Source: JAJRRS01 sp965230275
Lineage (GTDB): Bacteria; Planctomycetota; Phycisphaerae; Phycisphaerales; Phycisphaeraceae
Assembly (NCBI GenBank): GCA_965230275.1
Contig: CBDDKO010000002.1
Location: 1,674,001-1,738,000, forward strand
DNA length: 64,000 nt
Direction: 5' to 3'
Numbering within the stretch: the stretch's first letter is position 1; each line of letters opens with the position of its first letter. Shown here piece by piece: positions 18,369-27,573 of the stretch. The translations under genes were made by a program, and so were the position numbers. The notes below the pieces were generated by a model. The model had not been told where the DNA came from, did no database searches, and saw only the letters and a list, made by a program, of their open reading frames with translations.

Positions 18369-18460
18369 AAGACGGGCGGCTTTGGCTGGTGATCTTCACA
18401 CCATGCGGGGGAGAAACGGTGTCGTTGCTCGGTGTCGGATACCGTTTCTTGCCCGGCCAA

Positions 18461-18973
18461 TCAACTATCGACCCCTGCTTCCCACCGCCAGACCTTTCCG
18501 TCTTCAGGGTCGGTGACTTCGCCGGCGTGTGTCATCCCGACTTTCTCTAGCACGCGTGTCGAGGCGTTGGGCTCCGGGAGGGTATGCGCGATGATACGGC
18601 GGACCGATGCGCTGTCTGTTGCGAGGGCGATGAGTTGGCTTGCCATGGCGGTGGCGTAGCCTTGGCCTTCGTGGCCGGGGTAGGTGAAGTAGGCGATCTC
18701 GATGTCGCCGGCGGCGCTGGGCGGAGCCTTGAAACCGCAGGAGCCGACCACTTCGCGCGTCTCGCTATCGACGGCGACGAATCCGCCTAAGCCGGGCGCT
18801 TCATCGTGTTGGGCATCGTCGGCCGATTCGCGCTCGACGTAACGGCGGATAACTTCGGCGAGGCCGGGCCAGTCTTCCTCGGCCATCGCTTTGGTGTAAG
18901 CCGGGTCGGCGGCCAGTGCGGCTTCGGTCGCCGGGCTGAGTGTGATGAGCTGGATGTCTCGCGTGTCAGCCAT
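18461..18973 (-). CDS. GNAT-family N-acetyltransferase
   Basis: The 170-residue protein has the acetyl-CoA-binding motif of GNAT enzymes in YPGHEGQGYATAMASQL (motif A, Q-x-x-G-x-G/A type). A preceding beta strand, GDIEIAYFTYP, and the C-terminal element PNASTRVLEKVGMTHAGEV are typical of the RimJ/RimL-like subgroup. It transfers an acetyl group from acetyl-CoA to an amine; the substrate is unknown. I chose the ATG at 18973 (MADTRD) because the upstream extension to 19039 has no conserved content. It is transcribed away from the 19.3 kb gene. Confidence 0.85.
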   Translation of the reverse strand: MADTRDIQLITLSPATEAALAADPAYTKAMAEEDWPGLAEVIRRYVERESADDAQHDEAPGLGGFVAVDSETREVVGSCGFKAPPSAAGDIEIAYFTYPGHEGQGYATAMASQLIALATDSASVRRIIAHTLPEPNASTRVLEKVGMTHAGEVTDPEDGKVWRWEAGVDS

Positions 18974-19230
18974 GGTCAGACGTGCCCCCAAGCGTTCGGT
19001 GTCGGTGCATGTTACCCGAACCGTACACGGATGAAGCACCTGCCGCGCCCGCGCTGCGGGCGGGCTAAGACCTCGTGACCGTCACGCACGGCTACATACA
19101 TCAGCAATCAAACCCCCACGGCGATCTGCGATCGCCCGCTAAACCCGCCCCAAATCCCAACCCCCAACTCCCCCAATCCCCACTTATCGGACCCGCACAC
19201 AATTTCTTTACACCTAGTTTCCACAAGCCC

Positions 19231-19258
19231 TTGGATATCAGATCGAGTGTGCTATTGT
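19231..19258 (+). promoter_or_regulatory. Candidate sigma-70-type promoter
   Basis: TTGGAT at 19231-19236 and TATTGT at 19253-19258 are separated by 16 nt. A TGC triplet just before the -10 makes it an extended -10 type. It lies about 65 nt upstream of the ATG at 19324. The 350-nt gap between the acetyltransferase start and this gene is otherwise empty of recognisable genes. Confidence 0.4.
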
Positions 19259-19323
19259 TAGGGTATCGGGCACCCGGCCACGGTGGGTGGCTGGGCCCAC
19301 AACATCTGCGTAGGTGACGAGCC

Positions 19324-19896
19324 ATGTCAGCGTTCAAACCGCTGCAACCTGGACAATCCACGTCTGCCCCCGGAAGTTCATCAACTGACCGTCCGAGCAG
19401 CCCACGCCGATCCCGCGCCCCCGGAAGGTCGAGGCAGGGATATACACACGAGGCCAAGCGCCCATCCACTTCGACGGGCCCGCGCCTGCGTCTTGCGAAC
19501 AACCAGCCACCAGCCACAAGACACCAGCCACCACCCACCACTTCCCTGCAAGGCACCGCCGACCCGCGCTGGGTGCTTGCCGTGCGCACCGCCGACCTGT
19601 TACAGGGCGACATCCTCTCGCCGGAACGACGCGAGCGAATCGTGCGCATGGCCAGGCTGTTCGACCTCACGCCTTTCGACGCCAACATGATCATCGCCAT
19701 CGTGCAGGACCAGGCCCGCCGCGGCATCGCCCCGCACCTGTGCCCCGCCGCCGGCGAACCGCAGCTGCGCATGATCACCCCGCCGCAGCGAACCACACTG
19801 CTCCAATCGATCAAGAAACGCTACGGCATGAAAACCGTGGTCCTGCTGAGCGCCCTGCTCATCATCGAGGTGGCGGTCATCTACCTGCTCTTTTAG
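19324..19896 (+). CDS. Hypothetical protein with C-terminal membrane anchor
   Basis: The 190-residue protein has a low-complexity Pro/Ser/Thr/Arg-rich N-terminal region of about 75 residues. A compact helical domain (about 78-160, with VRTADLLQGDILSPERRERI and ANMIIAIVQDQARRG) follows, and a single C-terminal helix VVLLSALLIIEVAVIYLLF. The tail-anchored layout implies that the helical domain faces the cytoplasm. No family is recognised. It stands just before the polysaccharide locus. Confidence 0.6.
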   Translation: MSAFKPLQPGQSTSAPGSSSTDRPSSPRRSRAPGRSRQGYTHEAKRPSTSTGPRLRLANNQPPATRHQPPPTTSLQGTADPRWVLAVRTADLLQGDILSPERRERIVRMARLFDLTPFDANMIIAIVQDQARRGIAPHLCPAAGEPQLRMITPPQRTTLLQSIKKRYGMKTVVLLSALLIIEVAVIYLLF

Positions 19897-19924
19897 ATAA
19901 CCACTTCACACACACATCAACCCC

Positions 19925-19948
19925 CAAGCCCACGTTCTCCGAACGTTA
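19925..19948. repeat. Intergenic hairpin-like repeat, degenerate copy
   Basis: AAGCCCACGTTCTCCGAACG resembles the better-preserved copy at 24111-24134. The arm CACGTTC pairs with GAACGTT only partly here. It lies after a stop codon, as does the other copy. Confidence 0.5.
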
Positions 19949-20004
19949 GAGCCCCTCTTCACCCACATCAGTTAGAATACACTTCCAAACTTAGGGCCCC
20001 GACC

Positions 20005-20850
20005 ATGTCCACAGACAACGAACCCAATCAGACCCCGCCCGCGCCGTCGATCCTTATCGATGCGCACGTACACCTCTACGACTGTTTTGATCGCGTGACG
20101 TTCTTCGATACCGCCCGTGCCAACTTCCAGCGCTCGGCACGCGACCTGGGCCTGCCCGACGACACGCCCGGCTGCCTGATGCTGACCGAGACCGCACACG
20201 ACCACGCCTTCGAGGCCCTGATCGCGCAGCATGAGCTCGACAACGGCCGGTGGCGCTTCCACCCCGCCAGCGAGGGACGTTCGCTCATCGCCGCGCTCGA
20301 CGGCCAAGACGTCATGACCGTCATCGCCGGCAGGCAGATCGTCACGCACGAGGGGCTGGAGGTGCTGGCGTTGTGCTGCAACGAACAGTTCAACGACGAC
20401 CGGCCCATCGAACACACCATCGAGAAAGTCATCGAAGCCGACGGCCTGCCGGTCCTGCCCTACGGCGTGGGCAAGTGGTCCGGCGCACGCGGCGTGATCA
20501 TCAGCAAGCTGATCGACAGCCCACTCGGCAGCCGGCTTTGCCTTGGTGATAACGCGGGACGGCTGGCGCTTGGCGGTGAACCTGGGCATTTTGAGAAAGG
20601 TAGGGAGCACGGCATATGGGTGTTGCCCGGCACCGACCCCCTCCCGTTCGCCAGCCAGGAGAGCCGGGTCGGGAGCTACGGCCTGATCCTTGACACCGCG
20701 ATCAACCGTGACAAGCCCGCCACGTCGCTACTCACACACCTCCAATCCCTCGACGCCCAGCCCCGGACCTACGGAAAAACCGACGGCCTGGTGAGTTTTC
20801 TTGCAAAGCAGGTTAGAATGCAGGCTCGCAAAAGGTTCGGATCACGTTAA
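20005..20850 (+). CDS. Metal-dependent-hydrolase-like protein of unnamed family (paralogue 1)
   Basis: The 281-residue protein begins its conserved part with LIDAHVHLYDCFDRV (residues 17-31). The D-x-H-x-H pattern is that of amidohydrolase/PHP-type metal enzymes. Later histidines that would complete such a site are not obvious. The downstream gene (20864) is a clear tandem paralogue sharing DAHxHLYDCFDR, LPVxPxGVGKW, LGDNAGRLA and GVWVLPGxxxLPF-type blocks. The gene spacing is 13 nt. Its position at the head of a polysaccharide locus suggests a role in surface-glycan metabolism, but the function is unknown. Confidence 0.65.
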   Translation: MSTDNEPNQTPPAPSILIDAHVHLYDCFDRVTFFDTARANFQRSARDLGLPDDTPGCLMLTETAHDHAFEALIAQHELDNGRWRFHPASEGRSLIAALDGQDVMTVIAGRQIVTHEGLEVLALCCNEQFNDDRPIEHTIEKVIEADGLPVLPYGVGKWSGARGVIISKLIDSPLGSRLCLGDNAGRLALGGEPGHFEKGREHGIWVLPGTDPLPFASQESRVGSYGLILDTAINRDKPATSLLTHLQSLDAQPRTYGKTDGLVSFLAKQVRMQARKRFGSR

Positions 20851-20863
20851 AGGGGCGGGATTA

Positions 20864-21769
20864 ATGTCAGGCAAAGCCGTCGCACAACCGCGGGATGTCG
20901 AAGCAGAGAGGCGTGGCGCTTGGCCCGCGCCCATGCTCATCGATGCGCACACACACCTCTACGATTGCTTCGACCGCGCCACCTACTTCGACGCCACCCT
21001 CGCCACCATCCGCCGGGTCAAGCAGCACCACGGCCTGTACCTCGGCGACGATACCTCCCAACACACCCCCGCCTGCCTTCTGCTCGCCGAGCCCGCCGGC
21101 GTCTACGCCTTCGAGTCGCTCAAGCAGCAAGGCGAACTGGACGGCGGCCGATGGCAGTTCGTCGCCTGCGATGACGGCCTGTCACTGATCGCCCAATGCG
21201 AGGGTGTGGACGAACTTCTGATCATCGAAGGCCGACAACTCCAGGCCTCAGACCGTGTCGAGATACTCTCCTTGTGCAGCGGGCAAGAGTTCGACGACTA
21301 CCGCTTCGGCACCGAGGCCTTGTTGCAACTGATCATCGGCGTCGGCGGCTTGCCGGTCATACCGATCGGCGTGGGCAAGTGGTGGTGGGAACGGGGCAGG
21401 ATCATCGATCGCGTCCTCGACGGCCCGCTGGCCGAACAGATATGCCTGGGCGACAACGCCGGACGCCTGGCGATGTGTCCGCACCCGCGCCACTTCACCG
21501 AGGCACACAAACGCGGCGTGTGGGTCCTGCCCGGCTCGGGCACCTTGCCCTTCAGTTCGCAGGCTACGCGCGTCGGACGCTTCGGCCTGATCCTCGATAA
21601 GCCCATCGATCGCCACGCACCCGCCGAGTCGATCAAGCGGGCCATCCTCGCCGGCGGCGAACAACCGCCCGTCTACGGCCACCCCGACAACCTGCTCAGC
21701 TTCCTCAAGCTCCAGAGCGCCTGGCACGTCCGCCGGTTCCTCAATCACCGCCGAGATATCCCGGAATAA
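20864..21769 (+). CDS. Metal-dependent-hydrolase-like protein of unnamed family (paralogue 2)
   Basis: The 301-residue protein is the tandem paralogue of the preceding gene. Conserved blocks are LIDAHTHLYDCFDRATYFDA (near residues 25-44), GVGKWWWERGRIIDRVLDGP, LGDNAGRLAMCPHPRHF and GVWVLPGSGTLPFSSQATRV. I chose the ATG at 20864 (MSGKAV), just after the stop of paralogue 1, over an overlapping TTG. The pair probably arose by duplication and then diverged. The N-terminal metal-site signature is kept in both. No enzyme activity can be assigned. Confidence 0.65.
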   Translation: MSGKAVAQPRDVEAERRGAWPAPMLIDAHTHLYDCFDRATYFDATLATIRRVKQHHGLYLGDDTSQHTPACLLLAEPAGVYAFESLKQQGELDGGRWQFVACDDGLSLIAQCEGVDELLIIEGRQLQASDRVEILSLCSGQEFDDYRFGTEALLQLIIGVGGLPVIPIGVGKWWWERGRIIDRVLDGPLAEQICLGDNAGRLAMCPHPRHFTEAHKRGVWVLPGSGTLPFSSQATRVGRFGLILDKPIDRHAPAESIKRAILAGGEQPPVYGHPDNLLSFLKLQSAWHVRRFLNHRRDIPE

Positions 21770-21913
21770 ACGCCAGAACACAGCCGATTATCGGTCGCGG
21801 CCCCCGACTTGGGCGCCATCCCGGTGTCGGCCGATGATGATGGTGCGACGAGCCTACTCTGTCGCAGACAGACCGATGCATCAGGGATACCAGACCCACA
21901 AGGAACCGATCGC

Positions 21914-23095
21914 TTGAAGATCCTTTTCCTCGCGCCCCAGCCCTTCTTCACCAACCGCGGCACACCCATCGCTGTGCGCGCGGCGTTGCAGGCGCTGGCC
22001 GAGCAGGGACACACCGTCGACGTCCTGTCGTATCACGAGGGCGAGGACGTCCACATCGATGCCGTCACCCACCACCGCACGGTGCGCCCGCCGGGCGTGA
22101 AGAAAGTCCCGATCGGACCGAGCTGGCAGAAGGCCCTGTGCGACCTGGCGATGCTGTTCAAGGCCGTGACGATGGCGCGCAAGACGCGCTACGACGTGGT
22201 CCATGCCGTGGAAGAGTCCGCGTTCATCGCCTACCTGATCCGCCTGCTCTTCGGCGTGCCGTACATCTTCGATATGGATTCGTTGATGAGCCTGCAGATC
22301 AAGGAGAAGAACGCCCTGCTCACCCCGATCGCCTGGCTGTTCGGCATGATGGAAAGGCGCTCGGTCAAGCGGTCCGCCGGCGTGCTCGCCGTCTGCCCCG
22401 CGCTGGTTGATGCCGCGATGAAGCACCACCCCGCCGGCAACGTCGCGCTGCTGCCGGACATCCCCTTTACAGGGAATGACGAGACCAACCTCCCCGATTC
22501 GCTCACGCAAGCCACCGGCACGAAGCTGATGTACGTCGGCAACCTCGAAACCTACCAGGGCATCGACCTGATGCTCGACGCGTTCAGTAAGATCGCAGAC
22601 GACCACCCCGAAGCCAAGCTGCTAATCGTCGGCGGGTCGGACGAACACATCGCACACTACAAAGCCAAGGCCGTCGAGCTCTGCGACGCCGGCCGCGTCG
22701 TCTTCGTCGGGCCCGTGCCGATCGACAGCCTCGGCGTCGTGCTTGGCTATGCCGACATCCTGCTCTCGCCGCGCACCCTGGGCAACAACACACCGATGAA
22801 GGTCTACAGCTACCTCCAGTCCGGCAAGCCCGTCGTCGCAACGCGCCTGTTCACTCACACACAGGTCATGAATGACGACGTCAGCGTGCTGGTCGAACCC
22901 GACGCCGACGCAATGGCACAAGGCTTATCGCGCCTGCTTGATTCACCCGACGAGCGCACAGAGATCGGCGACGCCGGCCGTGCTTACGTCGAGCGTGAGT
23001 TCAGCGAGCAGCGTTTCCGTCAACGCCTCGATGATTTTTACCGTACACTTTCCATCGGCGGCCGGAAGCCCGCACCACCGGCCGACGCCGCCTGA
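21914..23095 (+). CDS. GT4 family glycosyltransferase
   Basis: A GT-B fold glycosyltransferase. The N-terminal Rossmann half begins KILFLAPQPFFTNRGTPIAV. The C-terminal half has MYVGNLETYQGIDLMLDAF and SPRTLGNNTPMKVYSYLQSG, the donor-binding region of GT4 enzymes. It should transfer a sugar from a nucleotide donor in the cytoplasm. The start is probably the TTG at 21914, with an AAGGA site about 9 nt upstream and the beta strand immediately after it. An upstream TTG at 21809 would add 35 unconserved residues. It is followed 8 nt later by an epimerase gene. Confidence 0.85.
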   Translation: MKILFLAPQPFFTNRGTPIAVRAALQALAEQGHTVDVLSYHEGEDVHIDAVTHHRTVRPPGVKKVPIGPSWQKALCDLAMLFKAVTMARKTRYDVVHAVEESAFIAYLIRLLFGVPYIFDMDSLMSLQIKEKNALLTPIAWLFGMMERRSVKRSAGVLAVCPALVDAAMKHHPAGNVALLPDIPFTGNDETNLPDSLTQATGTKLMYVGNLETYQGIDLMLDAFSKIADDHPEAKLLIVGGSDEHIAHYKAKAVELCDAGRVVFVGPVPIDSLGVVLGYADILLSPRTLGNNTPMKVYSYLQSGKPVVATRLFTHTQVMNDDVSVLVEPDADAMAQGLSRLLDSPDERTEIGDAGRAYVEREFSEQRFRQRLDDFYRTLSIGGRKPAPPADAA

Positions 23096-23103
23096 CGATC
23101 AGG

Positions 23104-24102
23104 ATGCCATCTATGCAAGTATTGGTCACCGGAGCAACCGGATTCACGGGCGGCAACCTCGCCGCCGAACTCGCCAAACGCGGCAACCAGGTCCGCGCGA
23201 TGGTCCGCAAGGGCTCGGACACGTCGTTCCTGCAGGACCGGGACAACATCGAGTTCTTCGAAGGCGACATCACCGACGAGTCCGCCGTCGACGCAGCGGT
23301 CAAAGACTGTGAGAAGGTCTACCACATCGCCGCCTGCTTCCGCACGGCCGGCCACCCCGACAGCTACTACCACGACGTCAATTACACCGGTGCCCAGTAC
23401 GTCCTCGACGCCGCCAAGAAGCACGGCTGCGAGCGCGTCGCCCACTGCTCCACCATCGGTGTGCACGGCTCGGTCAAGGACATCCCCTCCGACGAGACCG
23501 CCCCCTACGCCCCCTGCGACATCTACCAACGCACCAAGCTCGAAGGCGAACAACTCGCTAAAGAGCGCCAGCAGCAGGGCCAGCCCGTCTCCATCTTCCG
23601 CCCCGCCGGGATCTACGGCCCACGCGACATGCGCCTGCTCAAGCTTTTCAAAACCATCCACTCAGGCAAGTTCCGAATGATCGGGCCCGGCACGGTAAAC
23701 TTCCACATGGTCTACATCGACGATCTGGTCGACGGCATCATCCGCTGCGGCGAACACCCCGATGCGCTCGGCGACACCTTCATCCTCTGCGGGCCGAAGT
23801 ACGTCCCGCTCAAGGAACTGGTCAAGCTCGTCGCCGATGCCGTCGGCGTGAAACCGCCCAAGGGAAGCATTCCCCTCGCCCCCGTCTACGCCGCCGCCGT
23901 CATGTGTGAAGCCGTCTGCATCCCGCTGCGCATCGAGCCGCCGCTGCATCGCAGGCGCGTCGGGTTCTTCACCAAGAACCGATCCTTCACCTACGCCAAG
24001 GCGGAAGAAAAACTCGGCTACGTCCCGCAGGTCTCCACCGCCGAGGGCGTGAAGCGCACCGCCGACTGGTACTTCGCCAACGGCCATCTAAGCCGCAAGT
24101 AA
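23104..24102 (+). CDS. NAD-dependent epimerase/dehydratase (extended SDR)
   Basis: The 332-residue extended short-chain dehydrogenase has the nucleotide-binding TGATGFTG motif at residues 9-16 and the catalytic Y-x3-K at Tyr141/Lys145 (YQRTKLEGE). Relatives act on nucleotide sugars or on 3-beta-hydroxysteroid/dihydroflavonol-type substrates. The location beside a GT4 gene favours nucleotide-sugar modification. Two ATGs, at 23104 and 23113, are possible. A second SDR of the same class lies at 40141. Confidence 0.85.
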   Translation: MPSMQVLVTGATGFTGGNLAAELAKRGNQVRAMVRKGSDTSFLQDRDNIEFFEGDITDESAVDAAVKDCEKVYHIAACFRTAGHPDSYYHDVNYTGAQYVLDAAKKHGCERVAHCSTIGVHGSVKDIPSDETAPYAPCDIYQRTKLEGEQLAKERQQQGQPVSIFRPAGIYGPRDMRLLKLFKTIHSGKFRMIGPGTVNFHMVYIDDLVDGIIRCGEHPDALGDTFILCGPKYVPLKELVKLVADAVGVKPPKGSIPLAPVYAAAVMCEAVCIPLRIEPPLHRRRVGFFTKNRSFTYAKAEEKLGYVPQVSTAEGVKRTADWYFANGHLSRK

Positions 24103-24110
24103 CCACACCG

Positions 24111-24134
24111 AAGCCCACGTTCTCTGAACGTGGG
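24111..24134. terminator. Intergenic hairpin repeat after the epimerase gene
   Basis: CCCACGTTC (24114-24122) and GAACGTGGG (24126-24134) form a perfect 9-bp stem with a 3-nt loop, 11 nt after the epimerase stop. It is followed by T then C-rich sequence, not a T-run, so it may be a transcript-end stabiliser or repeat rather than an intrinsic terminator. A degenerate copy is at 19925. Confidence 0.5.
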
Positions 24135-24303
24135 TCCCCCCCCAATACAGAAACAGCGTTACGCATTAAACATTGTTTCATGCGCGTTATCCGCTGCGCT
24201 GCGCACAATTCGCAACACCCGAGTGCTATGATGAATCTATCGTTAAGCGCCTGACGATCCGCCGTGCGTGCATGCGAAACACTTGAGGAAAGGTTACACC
24301 GCC

Positions 24304-26190
24304 ATGGCCATCTATCGCTCCCTGCTGCTGATCACCTGCCTGTCTTTCGTCGCCTGTCACACGCAGGCCGAAGTAAAAAACGAGCAAGCCGAATCAGCGC
24401 ACACCTTCGACCTGCTCCAGGCCAAGGGCACACTCATCGTCGATGAAGCCGGCGAAAAAGTCGTCCTCAAGGGATGCAACGTCGGCAACTGGTTCCTATT
24501 GGAAATGTGGATGCTCGCCATCGACCACGGCCAGTTCGCCGACCAGTACGACTTCGAGAACAACCTCGCCGACCGCTTCGGTGAAGACGAGAAAGACCGG
24601 CTGATGGAGGTCTACCGCGAGAACTGGATCACCCAGCGCGACTTTGCGATCATCAAGTCGTTCGGCTTCAACACCATCCGCCTGCCGTTCAACTACCGCA
24701 TGATGGAAGACGACGACAAGCCGTTTAAGCTCAAGCCCGACGCGTTCAAGTGGCTGGACCGCGCGATCGACATGGCCGAGGCCGAGGGCATCTACGTCAT
24801 CCTCGACATGCACGCTGTGCAGGGTGGCCAGAGCATCGACCACCCGGCCGGCCGCGTCGATCAGAACAAACTCTGGGGCGATCCGGTCTACGGCCAGCGC
24901 GCCGCCTGGCTCTGGAAGCAGATCGCCCAGCGCTATAAAGACCGCAAGGCTGTCGCCGGCTACGACGCCATCAACGAGCCCTACGGCGACTTCTCCATGG
25001 ACGTCCGCCCGCCGCTCAAACGCATCTTCACCGAAATCTACGAAGCCATCCGCTCCACCGGCGATAACCACATCATCTGGGCCTCCAACCCCATCTGGGG
25101 CGGGCACGGGTTCTACGGCAACCCGCACGAGAACGGATGGACCAACGTCGGCTTCACCGAACACCACTACCCCGGGCTCTTCGGCTCCAACCCCGCCCCC
25201 GGCACGCACGGCAACTTCATCCACCGCGTCTTCCCCGAGAAGCAGGCCGAACTCGAGAAAGTACAGACGCCCATGTTCATCGGTGAGTGGAACCCCGTCT
25301 TCGAAAACCTCGGCGGCGGCGACCTCATGCGCACCTACTTCGATGAGTACGGCCGGCGCGGCTGGGCCGCCACGATCTGGTCTTACAAGATCCTCCACGA
25401 CCAAGGCGGCAGCATCACCGACAACTGGTACATGGTGTCCAACGCCAAGCCGCTGGCTAAACCCAACTTCGAAACCGCCTCCATCGAAGAGATCGAGGCC
25501 TACTTCAAGTGGTTCGGCGAGATGGACTACGTCATCGACGAACCCATGCGCCACGCGCTGACACGCACCGACCCCGTCAGTGTCGACCTGCCCATCCCGC
25601 CCCCGCCGATGACCGAGGCGCCCCACCACGACGAACTCCCCGGCTGGACCGTCACCGATATCAACAACGCCATGCCCGGCGGTATGCAGGTACACAACGA
25701 TACCGAAGTCACCGTCTACGGCGGCGGCAACGACATCTGGAACGAGTCCGATCAATTCCGCCTGGTCTGGAAGGAAGTCACCGGCGACTTCACCATGACC
25801 GCCACTTTGGTCAACCTCCGAGACTCGCACGGCTTCGCCAAGGCCGGCCTCATGGCCCGCGCCAACCTCAACGACGACAGCGCCCACGCCATGGCCCACG
25901 CCTTCCCCGGCGGAAAGGCCGCATTCGGCTACCGCACCACCAACGGCGGCACGATGGAAGAAGACCAAGGCGACACACTCGGCGAACCGCTCTACCTCAA
26001 ACTCACACGCAAGGGCAACACCCTCACCGGCGAATACTCAGCCGACGGCCAAACCTGGCAGACCGCCGGCAACCCCGTCATCATCCAGGACCTCGGCAAA
26101 GCCTGCCACCTCGGCCTCGCCGTCCTGAGCCACGATGCCCAAGCCCTCACCAGCGCCCACTTCAAAGACATCAAGATCACACAAGACTAA
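24304..26190 (+). CDS. Secreted GH5-like glycoside hydrolase with C-terminal laminin/ConA-like domain
   Basis: The 628-residue protein has a signal peptide ending in a possible lipobox (FVAC, Cys18). Residues about 40-410 form a GH5-type (beta/alpha)8 domain: GCNVGNWFLLEMW, FNTIRLPFNY, and the acid/base Glu225 in AINEPYGDF. The nucleophile is Glu328 in FIGEWNPVF. Residues about 435-627 form a beta-sandwich of the DUF1349/concanavalin type (GFAKAGLMARANLN) that probably binds glycan. The family hydrolyses beta-1,4- or beta-1,3/1,6-glucans and related polymers. The ATG at 24304 is chosen because GAGGAAAGG lies about 10 nt upstream. It is a candidate for remodelling the locus polysaccharide or feeding on external glycans. 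Confidence 0.85.
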   Translation: MAIYRSLLLITCLSFVACHTQAEVKNEQAESAHTFDLLQAKGTLIVDEAGEKVVLKGCNVGNWFLLEMWMLAIDHGQFADQYDFENNLADRFGEDEKDRLMEVYRENWITQRDFAIIKSFGFNTIRLPFNYRMMEDDDKPFKLKPDAFKWLDRAIDMAEAEGIYVILDMHAVQGGQSIDHPAGRVDQNKLWGDPVYGQRAAWLWKQIAQRYKDRKAVAGYDAINEPYGDFSMDVRPPLKRIFTEIYEAIRSTGDNHIIWASNPIWGGHGFYGNPHENGWTNVGFTEHHYPGLFGSNPAPGTHGNFIHRVFPEKQAELEKVQTPMFIGEWNPVFENLGGGDLMRTYFDEYGRRGWAATIWSYKILHDQGGSITDNWYMVSNAKPLAKPNFETASIEEIEAYFKWFGEMDYVIDEPMRHALTRTDPVSVDLPIPPPPMTEAPHHDELPGWTVTDINNAMPGGMQVHNDTEVTVYGGGNDIWNESDQFRLVWKEVTGDFTMTATLVNLRDSHGFAKAGLMARANLNDDSAHAMAHAFPGGKAAFGYRTTNGGTMEEDQGDTLGEPLYLKLTRKGNTLTGEYSADGQTWQTAGNPVIIQDLGKACHLGLAVLSHDAQALTSAHFKDIKITQD

Positions 26191-26961
26191 ACACCGAGCT
26201 TCATTAAACCCAACTCATCCCAACCTCTGTGTCTCAGTGTCTCCGCGCCCTCCGTGATAACCCCGTTATCCTCAGCGCCAAAGGCGCGCACAGACACGTA
26301 CCGTTTCCGCATAAATATCTGATCATCTCACCGATTCTCCCAATCCCACGCACCATCAACACCTACGACAGTCTCCCACATACCGGATGACCGCCTTCGT
26401 GCGCACAAACCCGTCACGGTCGCCATAGGTGGAGGCACAACTTTCTTTGCCCCGCGCCTGCCGACAACCTACGACGGCACAGTCCGACTTGTACTGAGTA
26501 TCCGCTGATTAAAAGGACCGGGACTCACGGGCTGTTCACCTCCCCCACAAGCCCACCCGCTCCGGCGGGTGGGACGCGGACGGAGCTGAAACTTGCAAGC
26601 GCTGTGCCCCGGCGACTGATGGACCAACGGCACACAGGCCCGACCCGGTCCCGCTGACCCTGTGGCCGCCGTCACACCCGGAGCATCGTGGGTTTTGAGA
26701 AAAGCATTTGAACCGCCAAGACGCCAAGGACGCTAAGAAGAGCCATGACCAAGAAGTGATCCGCAGATTGTGCAGATGACAGAGATTGATGATGCAGGCG
26801 CCGATGACGGTCGGTTCATTTCTAATCGGTGTTCATCGGTGTTCATCGGTGGCTTCTCCATCTCCAGGCCCATCAGCCGACGCGGTTGATATCCCGGCTG
26901 TACGCACGCTACGATAAGGCGTACCCGCTATGTCATGATTAACCGTTTATCAGGAGGCGTG
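26191..26961. other. Intergenic region with degenerate repeat arms
   Basis: No gene is supported in these 770 bases. Recognisable pieces are two degenerate arms resembling the TIR of the GxxExxY element, in opposite orientation to a normal element: right-type arm 26224-26262 (CCTCTGTGTCTCAGTGTCTC) and left-type arm 26711-26741 (GAACCGCCAAGACGCCAAGG). There is also a tandem 10-mer ATCGGTGTTC repeated about 2.8 times at 26824-26851. The region looks like a graveyard of small repeats. Confidence 0.45.
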
Positions 26962-27573
26962 ATGTTTTCGACCCTAAAAGCTTTCGTCGTGCTCTCGGCA
27001 CTTGTGGTGATGGCCGGACCGGCGGTTGTGTCTGCCGAGAAAACTGACAAGGACGAACCGATCGGCGAGCTCACGTACCGCCTGTCCGATGGTTCGGAGG
27101 ACTGGCCGGAGGCAAAACGCACGAAGATCGTCAACGCCATGGACGAGGCCGTCGCCTTGTACAACAAGCACGCACGGTTCAAGAAAGAGCTGCGCATCTC
27201 CTACAACCCAGACGTCCCCACCGCTGACGCCAACTACAACGGGCACATCCGCTTCGGCGGATCGATCAGCACACGGACCGCGCTGCACGAGATCTCACAC
27301 ACGCTCGGGGTTGGCACGACCAAGGCTTGGCGCAAACTGCTCGTAGACGGCGAGTGGACCGGTACACGCGCTAGCAAGCTGATCCAAGAGTTCGACGGCG
27401 AAGAGGCGGTAGTCAATGGCGACCGTCAACACTTCTGGCCCTACGGCCTGAACTTCCCACGCGAGGATGGGGCCGAAAAGCGCATCCGCCATATCAGGAT
27501 CGTCGAGGCCCTCGCCCGGGACATGGAGCTGCCGGTGACGCTCCCCGAGCCGAAGAAACGGGTCGATCGCTGA
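26962..27573 (+). CDS. Secreted zinc-metallopeptidase-like protein
   Basis: The 203-residue protein has a Sec signal peptide (FVVLSALVVMAGPAVVSA, cleavage near residue 26). The zinc motif is HEISH at residues 109-113, in ALHEISHTLGVG. The next expected third ligand of metzincins (H-E-x2-H-x2-G-x2-H/D) is not conserved, since Thr occupies it, so activity is uncertain. The ATG at 26962 has a perfect AGGAGG 7 nt upstream (26950-26955), which decides it over the ATG at 26935. Family and substrate are unknown; a periplasmic or secreted location is likely. Confidence 0.65.
   Translation: MFSTLKAFVVLSALVVMAGPAVVSAEKTDKDEPIGELTYRLSDGSEDWPEAKRTKIVNAMDEAVALYNKHARFKKELRISYNPDVPTADANYNGHIRFGGSISTRTALHEISHTLGVGTTKAWRKLLVDGEWTGTRASKLIQEFDGEEAVVNGDRQHFWPYGLNFPREDGAEKRIRHIRIVEALARDMELPVTLPEPKKRVDR

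Noticed and set aside
24496..25968. A 490-codon open frame on the minus strand opposite the GH5-like gene
   Set aside because: It is the complement of a clear glycoside hydrolase frame in GC-rich DNA, with Val/Gly/Asp-rich composition and no recognisable domain.
26469..26727. Small minus-strand frames between the GH5-like and metallopeptidase genes
   Set aside because: They lie in repeat-rich intergenic DNA and show no conserved content.
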